Assembly (NCBI GenBank): GCA_963575745.1
Contig: CAUYUJ010003971.1
Coordinates: forward strand, 1 to 64,000
Direction: 5' to 3'
DNA from: Prorocentrum cordatum
Lineage: Eukaryota; Sar; Dinophyceae; Prorocentrales; Prorocentraceae
Length of the DNA: 64,000 nt
Positions 56,822 to 64,000 of the stretch are shown here, in pieces. The translations under genes and the position numbers were made by a program. Numbering within the stretch: the first letter of the stretch is position 1; each line of letters begins with the position of its first letter. The notes below the pieces were generated by a model. It was not told the DNA's origin and did not search any database. It saw only the letters and a program-made list of their open reading frames with translations.

Positions 56822-57600
56822 CCAGTTGACAAGAAATATCTCGACGGACCTTTTTGTGACTTTTGGTCGGTATTTTTTCTCGAAATCAATCATTCGTTCG
56901 AGCTCTAGTATTTTTCCCGTGAGATTCGATCTTTTCCCCGCTCGCCATCTCGATCTCAGCTCGATCGGGTACTTTTGACTGCCAAAAAGCGTCCAGGCGG
57001 GATCGGCCGTTTCGAGTCATCTTGATACGCGCTCTCGGTATATTGGATTTAACTCGAGATACAGGACAGCTACAGAGCTGGTAAGCACACCTTATCGATT
57101 TAAAACAATCAGGCGCGTTCGTCTGTTACATCCAGAGGTCTGAACTCGGTCTGCAAGCTGAGCTAGATCCGGGAACCTATTCGTATTATTCGAGTCATCT
57201 TGACAGGCACTCTCGGTTTTCTGTACCCAGAGCTGAATCGGTCTGCTGCCCGATCTAGAACCGCGAAACTATTCGTATTGTTAGAGTCATCTTGAGAGGT
57301 GCTGTCGGTTTTCTCTACTTAACTAGAGATCCAGGGGAGCTACAGTGCTGGTAGTCACAGGAATCGATTCGGAGACATCAGACGCGTCCGCCTGTCGCAT
57401 TCAGAGGTCTGAACTCGGTAATCGAGCTAGGTTTGCCAAACTATTCGTATTGTTCGAGTCATCTGGAGAGGTGCTGTCGATTTACGCACGTAACTCGGGC
57501 TGTAGGAGCGAAGACACTCCAGAAGCATCCCGGGCGTTCGGCTGTTGCATCGAGAGGTCGGAAATCGCTTGGGCTGAACAACTTTTCGTTCTTTGCACTT
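56822..57600 (+). mobile_element. Family C unit truncated at both ends
   Basis: Starts at TTGACAAGAAATATC in the leader, with about four monomers, one heavily deleted near 57225. It runs into the next D left end without its right inverted repeat or hairpin. Confidence 0.7.
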
Positions 57601-57603
57601 TGT

Positions 57604-57993
57604 ACTTCGTAGAGCTCTTCGTTGTCGATGAGCTAGAGGAATTCCGGCGCGGGGTGGAGCTAGTTGGCCCACCCGATCAGAAAGGACAAAGTGACAACTT
57701 TGGGTCGGCTTCGCCATTATGTGAAAGACATTTGACCATTCATTTTGAGAAAAACAGATTTTTCGCACCTGTAGACGAATGTGAGACCTCTGCGTCTTAA
57801 TATGAGCTCTGTAGGCGCACATTTACTATCAAAACACTTGGGGGAACCAACTTCATGTCGACATGAAAAAATAAATGTTCATTTTTTCAAGAAATGCCTC
57901 CAGAAGCTCTCTCCTTCGACTATGAACACTCTTACGCGTGGGAGGAGCTCTGCGAGGTTCCCGGCGGTGACCAGGTTGACGGTTCACCGCCGG
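57604..57993 (+). mobile_element. Family D unit with both inverted repeats, last of the mosaic
   Basis: Left end ACTTCGTAGAGCTCTT at 57604, right end GGAGCTCTGCGAGGT at 57958, 355 bp. The hairpin at 57961-57993 has the G-C variant of the stem pair (GGTGA/TCACC). Confidence 0.78.
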
Positions 57994-58002
57994 TGCCAGT
58001 TT

Positions 58003-58069
58003 TCGACATTATTCTCTTGCACAGGGTGTCTAGAGCTCCGACCACTTTATCTCGGCACCGCACCCCCCC

Positions 58070-58112
<43 letters not shown>

Positions 58113-59325
58113 CCACCATCATCCTCACCATCATAATCACCATCATCATCATCATCATCATCATCATCCACATCATCATCATCATCATCATGCGCCCCCT
58201 CCGTCTCAGCGCCCTCCCGCGGCTCCAGCGCCCGCCCAGTGCCCCCTCCGCCCCGACCACTTCATTTAGGCACCGCACCCCCCCCCCGTTCCGCTCCCTC
58301 CCCCGCGCCGTCTCAGCGCCCCCCCCGCGGCTCCAGCGCCCGCCCAGTGCCCCCTCCGCCTCGACCACTTTATTTCGGCACCGCACCCCCCCCCCGCTCC
58401 GCCCCCCTCCCCCGCGCCGTCTCAGCGCCCCCGCGCGGCTCCAGCGCCCGCCCAGTGCCCCCTCCGCCACGACCACTTTATTTCGGCACCGCACCCCCCC
58501 CCCGCTCCGCCCCCTCCCCCGCGCCGTCTCAGCGCCCCCCCGCGGCTCCAGCGCCCGCCCAGTGCCCCCTCCGCCCGACCACTTTATTTCGGCACCGCAC
58601 CCCCCCCCGCTCCGCCCCCTCCCCGCGCCGTCTCAGTGCGCGGCTCCAGCGCCCCCCCGTCTCCGCCCAGTGCCCCCTCATTTCGCTCCCCCCCCCCCCG
58701 CTCCGCCCCCTCCCCCGCGCCGTCTCAGCGCCCCCCCGCGGCTCCAGCGCCCGCCCAGCGCCCCCTCCGCCCCGACCACTTTATTTCGGCACCGCACCCC
58801 TCCCCCTCCGCCCCCTCCCCCGCGCCGTCTCAGCGCCCCCCCGCGGGCAGCGCCCGCCCAGTGCCCCCTCCGCCCCGACCACTTTATTTCGGCATCGCAC
58901 CCCCCCACCCCCCGCTCCGCCCCGCCCCCCCCTCCGCGCGCCGTCTCAGCCCCCCCCCCCCCGCGCTCCAGCGCCCGCCCAGTGCCCCCTCCGCCCCGAC
59001 CATTTTATTTCGGCACCGCACCCCCCCCCCGCTCCGCCCCCTCCCCCGCGCCGTCTCAGCGCCCCCCCGCGGCTCCAGCGCCCGCCCAGCGCCCCCTCCG
59101 CCCCGACCACTTTATTTCGGCACCGCACCCCCCCTCCCCCGCGCCGTCTCAGCGCCCCCCCGCGGCTCCAGCGCCCGCCCAGTGCCCCCTCCGCCCCGAC
59201 CACTTTATTTCGGCACCGCACCCCCCCCCCGCTCCGCCCCCTCCCCCGCGCCGTCTCATCGCCCCCCCGCGGCTCCAGCGCCCGCCCAGTGCCCCCTCCG
59301 CCCCGACCACTTTATTCTTAGGCTT
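58003..59325 (+). repeat. C-rich ~105-bp minisatellite with CAT microsatellite
   Basis: The marker GACCACTTTATTTCGGCACC (with variants) recurs near 58039, 58255, 58364, 58467, 58577, 58776, 58877, 58998, 59106, 59202 and 59310. A CAT/ATC trinucleotide run (58066-58190) interrupts the first unit. Long C runs on this strand mean G runs on the other, with G-quadruplex potential. Open Pro/Arg-rich frames here are compositional. Confidence 0.92.
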
Positions 59326-59621
59326 ACGCCACACCGCCGACCCCTTGTTTATGTCAATCTGGGGGTAGTAGAAGCTGCGAAGGGGTGAAAAGGCGAGTGG
59401 TATTTGTTTGGTGTCTGTTCGCCGCCACCGCCAGAGGGTCTCGGGCAGTTCCGCGGGGAGGTCCGAGCGGACGGCGACACCGCGAGTTTTGGAGCCACTC
59501 GGGGGCCGTTTCGGAGCCTTTGGGGTGCTTCTTGGTGGTTCCTTGGGGCGTCTGGGCGGCCTCGTGAGGGCCTCTGGGGGCCTCTTGGGGCACTCTTGTG
59601 GCCCCCTGGGGCTCCTGGGGG
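59326..59621. other. Spacer between minisatellite and bounded tandem repeat
   Basis: About 300 bp grading into GGCCTCTTGGGG-like sequence related to the next array. No gene is recognised. Confidence 0.5.
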
Positions 59622-60236
59622 CAGAACACTAGAGTTTCAACATGTTTGGTCGCCCTCTTGGGCCCCTATTGGTGCCGTCTTGGAGCCTTCTTGGGCCGTC
59701 TTGGGGACCTCTTGGGCCGTGTTGGGGCCGTCGTGGGCCGTCTGGAGGCCGTCTTGGGGGCCTCTTGGGCCATCTTGGGGCTGTCTATGGGGCCTCTTTG
59801 GCCGTCTTGGAGCGTCGGGAAGCCGAAAAGGCGGAAAAGCAAAAAACATCGAGAAACACCATGGAAAATCAACAATTGTAGACTCTTGGGGCCCTCTTGG
59901 GAGGGTTGTTTGGGACCTCGGGGGCCGTCTTGGAGTCCTCTTGGCTCGTCTTGGGGCCATCTTGGGCGTCTTGGAGCGGTCGTTTGGCGTCTCGCGGCCT
60001 TCGTGGGCCGTCTTGGAGGTCTTTTGGGGGCTTTTTGGCCCGTCTTGAGGCCCTCTTGGGCCCGGAAAAGCCTCGTGAACCGTTCGTCCCGGCCGTGCTG
60101 CGCTCGTCCCGGCCGTGCTGCGCTCGTCCCGTACCCCCCCCCCTTCCAAATCGACCGGACCGGGCTCCCGGGGGAGGGGTCTGGGGAGGGGGAAGCATCT
60201 CACACGCCGATGATCCCCAAGGGGTCGGCGGATTTT
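59622..60236 (+). repeat. Bounded tandem repeat, short copy
   Basis: Head GCAGAACACTAGAGTTTCAA at 59622, about one and a half ~428-bp monomers built on GGGCCGTCTTGGGG sub-repeats, and tail from about 60146 ending GGGGTCGGCGGATTT. The same head and tail bound the array at 60832-64000. Reverse-strand Pro/Arg-rich frames are not genes. Confidence 0.85.
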
Positions 60237-60831
60237 TGACCAATGATTGTTGCTCCTTCTGGATTATTTTTGATGTTTTTTCGGTCGACTAATGTTAGTT
60301 CTCCTTCCAAATCCGCCTGCAGGACCGTAGGAGGAGATTCCCGACCTGGCCCTAGATGCATGCAAGTTGTTTGCTTGACAGCTGTGTCTCGAGCTCGGAT
60401 TTCCTTCTTTCCAGGTGGTCCTGTGTGGTGGCCCTGGCCTCTGGCCATCCAGGCCTCCCCTTGCCCCCCTCTCCCCAAAAGGCCTCGGATTGTTCTGTCG
60501 TCGTCGTCGCCATCTGTTCCTTCTCCTCTTTGTCCTCCTCCTTCTTATCTTTCTCTTCCTCCTCATCCTCCCCTGGCCCGAGCGGCCCCACTGCGTTGAG
60601 ACAGCTCGAGGCTCGGATCCTGCAGGTGGGGCGCCTGACCCTGGCGTTGCCGCGGGGCCTCGTTCCACGTGCACGAGTGGCCCGTTGCGGGAGTGGCCTG
60701 CGCTGCGAGCCAGCGGGGGCCCAGATCCTCTTCCTCCTCCTCCTCCTCCTCCTCCTCGTCCTCCTCCTCCTCCTCCTCCTCCTCCTCCTCCTCCTCCTCC
60801 TCCTCCCCCCTCACGTCGTGAATGGGTCGCG
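60237..60831. other. Spacer between bounded repeats, with CCT microsatellite
   Basis: About 600 bp of more complex sequence with open frames of up to about 90-140 codons on both strands, none recognisable. A CCT run lies at about 60729-60806. No gene can be supported. Confidence 0.5.
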
Positions 60832-63800
60832 GCAGAACACTAGAGTTTCAACATGTTTGGTCGCCCTCTTGGGCCCCTATTGGTGCCGTCTTGGAGCCTT
60901 CTTGGGCCGTCTTGAGGACCTCTTGGGCCGTGTTGGGGCCGTCCTGGGCCGTCTGGAGGCCGTCTTGGGGGCCTCTTGGGCCATCTTGGGGCTATCTTTG
61001 GAGCCTCTTCGCGCGTCTTGGAGCGTTGGGAAGCGGGAAAGGCGGAAAAGCAAAAAACATCGAAGAACACTATGGAAAATCAAAAATTTTAGACTCTTGG
61101 GGCCCTTTTGGGAGACTTGTTTGGGACCTCGGGGGCCGCCTTGGAGACCTCTTGGCCCGTCTTGGGGCCATCTTGGGCGTCTTGGAGGGGTCGTTTGGCG
61201 TCTCGGAGCCTGCGTGGGCCGTCTTGGAGGCCTCTTGGAGCCTTCTTGGCCCGTCTTGAGGCCCTCGTGGGCCCGGAAAAGCCTTGGAACCGCTCGTCCC
61301 GGCCGTGCTGCGCTCGTCCCGGCCCCCTCCCCCCCTCCAAATCGGCCCTCTTGGGCCGTCTTGGTGACCTCTTGGGCCGTCTTGGGGCCGTCTTGGGCCG
61401 TCTGGAGGCCGTCTTGGGAGACTCTTGGGCCATCTTGGGGGTATCTTTGGGGCCTCTTTGCCTGTTTTGGAGCGTCGGGAAGCCGGAAAGGCGGAAAAGC
61501 AAAAAACATCGAAAAACACTTTGGAAAATCAGCAATTTTAGACTCTTTGGGCCCTCTTGGCACATTTGGGACCTCAAGGCCGTCTTGGAGACCTCTTGGC
61601 CCGTCTTGGGGCCATCGTGGGCGTCTTGGAGCGGTCGTTTGGCGTCTCGGAGCCTTCGTGGGCCGTCTTGGAGGCCTCTTGGGGGCTTCGTGGCCCGTCT
61701 TGAGGCCCTCTTGGGCCAGGAAAAGCACCGTGGATCGCTCGTCCCGGACCCCTCCCCACCTCCAAATCGGCCCTCTTGGGCCGTCTTGGGGACCTCTTGG
61801 GCCGTCTTGGGGCCGTCTTGGGCCGTCTGGAGGCCGTCTTGGGGGACTCTTGGGCCATCTTGGGGCTATCTTTGGGGCCTCTTCGCGCGTCTTGGAGCGT
61901 CGGGAAGCCAGAAAGGCGGAAAAGCAAAAAACATCGAAAAACACTCTGGAAAATCAGCAATTTTAGACTCTTTGGGCCTTCTTGGGAAGCTCATTTGGGA
62001 CCTCAAGGCCGTCTTGGAGACCTCTTGGCCCGTCTTGGGGCCATCGTGGGCGTCTTGGAGCGGTCGTTTGGCGTCTCGGAGCCTTCGTGAGCCGTCTTGG
62101 AAGCCTCTTGGGGGCTTCGTGGCCCGTCTTGAGGCCCTCTTGGGCCAGGAAAAGCCCCGTGGATCGCTCGTCCCGGCCCCCTCCCCCCCTCCAAATCGGC
62201 CCTCTTGGGCCGTTTTGGTGACCTCTTGGGCCGTCTTGGGGCCGTCTTGGGCCGTCTGGAGTCCGTCTTGGGGGAGTCTTGGGCCATCTTGGGGCTATCT
62301 TTGGGGCCTCTTCGCGCGTCTTGGAGCGTCGGGAAGCCGAAAGGCGGAAAAGCAAAAAACATCAAAAAACACTCTGGAAAATCAGCAATTTTAGACTCTT
62401 TGGGCCTTCTTGGGAAGCTCATTTGGGACCTCAAGGCCGTCTTGGAGACCTCTTGGCCCGTCTTGGGGCCATCGTGGGCGTCTTGGAGCGGTCGTTTGGC
62501 GTCTCGGAGCCTTCGTGGGCCGTCTTGGAAGCCTCTTGGGGGCTTCGTGGCCCGTCTTGAGGCCCTCTTGGGCCAGGAAAAGCCTCCGTGGATCGCTCGT
62601 CCCGGACCCCCCCCCCCTCCAAATCGGCTCTCTTGGGCCGTCTTGGGGACCTCTTGGGCCGTCTTGGGGCCGTCTTGGGCTGTCTGGAGGCCGTCTTGGG
62701 GGACTCTTGGGCCATCTTGGGGCTATTTTTGGGCCTCTTCGCGAGTCTTGGAGCGTCGGGAAGCCGGAAAGGGGAAAAGGAAAAAACATCGAAAAACACA
62801 TTGGAAAATCAGCAATTTTAGACTCTTTGGGCCTTCTTGGGAAGCTCATTTGGGACCTCAAGGCCGTCTTGGAGACCTCTTGGCCCGTCTTGGGGCCATC
62901 GTGGGCGTCTTGGAGCGGTCGTTTGGCGTCTCGGAGCCTTCGTGGGCCGTCTTGGAAGCCTCTTGGGGGCTTCGTGGCCCGTCTTGAGGCCCTCTTGGGC
63001 CAGGAAAAGCTCGTGGATCGCTCGTCCCGGACCCCCCCCCCCTCCAAATCGGCCCTCTTGGGCCGTCTTGGGGACCTCTTGGGCCGTCTTGGGGCCGTCT
63101 TGGGCTGTCTGGAGGCCGTCTTGGGGGAGTCTTGGGCCATCTTGGGGCTATCTTTGGGGCCTCTTCGCCGTCTTGGAGCGTCGGGAAGCCGGAAAGGCGG
63201 AACAAAAAGGAAAAGCAAAACATCAAAAAACACTCTGGAATCAGCATTTTTAGACTACTCTTTGGGCCTTCTTGGGAAGCTCATTTGGGAACCTCAAGGC
63301 CGTCTTGGAGACCTCTTGGACGTCTTGGGCCATAGTGGGCGTCTTGGAGCGGTCGTTTTTGGCGTCTCGGAGCCTTCGTGGGCCGTCTTGGAAGCCTCTT
63401 GGGGGCTTCGTGGCCCGTCTTGAGGCCCTCTTGGGCCAGGAAAAGCCCCGTGGATCGCTCGTCCCGGACCCCCCCCCCTTTCAAATCGGCCCTCTTGGGC
63501 CGTCTTGGGGACCTCTTGGGCCGTCTTGGGGCCGTCTTGGGCCGTCTGGAGGCCATCTTGGGGGACTCTTGGGCCATCTTGGGGCTATCTTTGGGGCCTC
63601 GTCGCGCGTCTTGGAGCGTCGGGAAGCCGGAAAGGCGGAAAAGGAAAAAACATCGAAAAACACTCTGGAAAATCAGCAATTTTAGACTCTTTGGGCCCTC
63701 TTGGGAAGCTCATTTGGGACCTCAAGGCCGTCTTGGAGACCTCTTGGACCGTCTTGGGGCCATCGTGGGCGTCTTGGAGCGGTCGTTTGGCGTCTCGGAG

Positions 63801-64000
63801 CCTTCGTGGGCCGTCTTGGAAGCCTCTTGGGGGCTTCGTGGCCCGTCTTGAGGCCCTCGTGGGCCAGGAAAAGCCCCGTGGATTGCTCGTCCCGGACCCC
63901 CCCCCCCCTCCAAATCGACCGGACCAGGCTCCCGGGGGAGGGGTTTGGGGAGGGGGAAGCATCTCACACGCCGATGATCCCCAAGGGGTCGGCGGATTTC
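60832..64000 (+). repeat. Bounded tandem repeat, long copy (~7 monomers of ~428 bp)
   Basis: Same head as at 59622. The CCAAATCGG marker recurs near 61338, 61761, 62191, 62619, 63043 and 63480, 424-437 bp apart. The tail (CCAAATCGACCGGACC onwards) begins near 63910 and reaches the window end. Each monomer has a G/T-rich part and an AT-rich part with AAAAAACATCGAAAAACAC. Confidence 0.9.

Larger units (their letters stand above)
30490..57993. repeat. Junction hairpin family, about 29 copies
   Basis: Consensus arms CCGGCGGTAA and TTACCGCCGG enclose a 13-14-base loop, usually CCAGGTTGACGGT or GAAAGGTTGACGGT. Plus-strand copies start near 30490, 31630, 32707, 34105 (split), 35786, 38948, 40348, 40695, 41039, 43105, 43705 (half), 46509 (half), 47158, 47597, 49273, 50184, 51299, 52452, 52794, 54087, 55163, 55613, 55828, 56327, 56787 and 57961. 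Reversed copies are at 38453, 41223 and 45501. The motif follows the right inverted repeat of families C and D and is followed by GCGCCCAGT or GTTCCCAGT. Confidence 0.9.

Noticed and set aside
30720-57600. tRNA genes suggested by GTTCGAGTC
   Set aside because: There is no A box at the right distance and no cloverleaf could be built; the match is repeated in satellite monomers.
30470-57993. Recurring peptide ELYEVPGGNQVDGLPPAP across the hairpin
   Set aside because: It is the translation of the hairpin. It appears in several frames and both orientations, and adjoining ~176-bp monomers shift frame.
30490-57993. Integron attC-like sites or a CRISPR array
   Set aside because: The hairpins lack attC core sites and any integrase or cassettes, and spacing is far from the short regular spacers of CRISPR. 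The context is eukaryotic.
60352-60843. Ser/Leu- and Arg-rich frames in the spacer between bounded repeats
   Set aside because: Driven by CCT/TCC microsatellites; no conserved motif was found.
58190-64000. Pro/Arg/Gly-rich frames on both strands
   Set aside because: They follow minisatellite periods and composition, with no motif beyond the repeat.

Overview
The window looks like nuclear DNA of a GC-rich eukaryote, most likely a protist or microalga. The reasons are one 18.6-kb open frame encoding a eukaryotic-type Helitron/Helentron polyprotein, abundant satellites and nested non-coding transposable elements, and no bacterial operon signs. A spliced-leader-like 8-mer after a pyrimidine-rich AG acceptor upstream of the gene hints at a dinoflagellate, but it is too short to decide; the species cannot be fixed from sequence alone.

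Layout. 1-135 is a CGA microsatellite. 317-18961 (+) is a single uninterrupted 6214-residue ORF. In order it carries tandem N-terminal repeats, a Cys-rich motif, a CW-like zinc finger, a DUF6570-like Helitron module, a HUH Rep nuclease split by an acidic insert, a Pif1-type SF1B helicase, an unassigned region, an endonuclease/exonuclease/phosphatase (EEP) domain with all its catalytic motifs, and a ubiquitin-specific protease (USP/C19) domain with Cys, His and Asp boxes. I regard it as the autonomous protein of a Helentron-like rolling-circle transposon with an unusual deubiquitinase.

19146-29260 is a G/T-rich satellite built on the octamer TGTGTCTG. It is punctuated by conserved ~85-bp GC-rich cores with nested hairpins and shows a ~4.75-kb higher-order repeat. 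29385-30330 is a TG/CG-rich border ending near a 20-bp AT palindrome.

30.4-58.0 kb has lower GC and no convincing gene. It is a mosaic of two non-coding element families. Family C (about 0.9-1.2 kb) contains ~176-bp internal monomers and is bounded by ACTCGTAGAGCTTCC inverted repeats. Family D (~355 bp) is bounded by ACCTCGTAGAGCTCTT inverted repeats. Both end next to a conserved 33-34-bp hairpin (CCGGCGGTAA...TTACCGCCGG), present about 29 times and often followed by a new, 5'-truncated unit. A 303-bp insertion with an 11-bp target duplication sits exactly in the loop of one hairpin. Smaller families (B, E, F, G), a 589-bp tandem duplication, a 100-bp minisatellite and simple repeats fill the rest.

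58.0-59.3 kb is a C-rich ~105-bp minisatellite with a CAT microsatellite in its first unit. 59.6-64.0 kb holds two copies of a bounded tandem repeat (same head and tail, one versus about seven ~428-bp monomers) separated by 0.6 kb without a recognisable gene. Only the giant ORF looks protein-coding; other long open frames are shadows of GC-rich or stop-free repeats.
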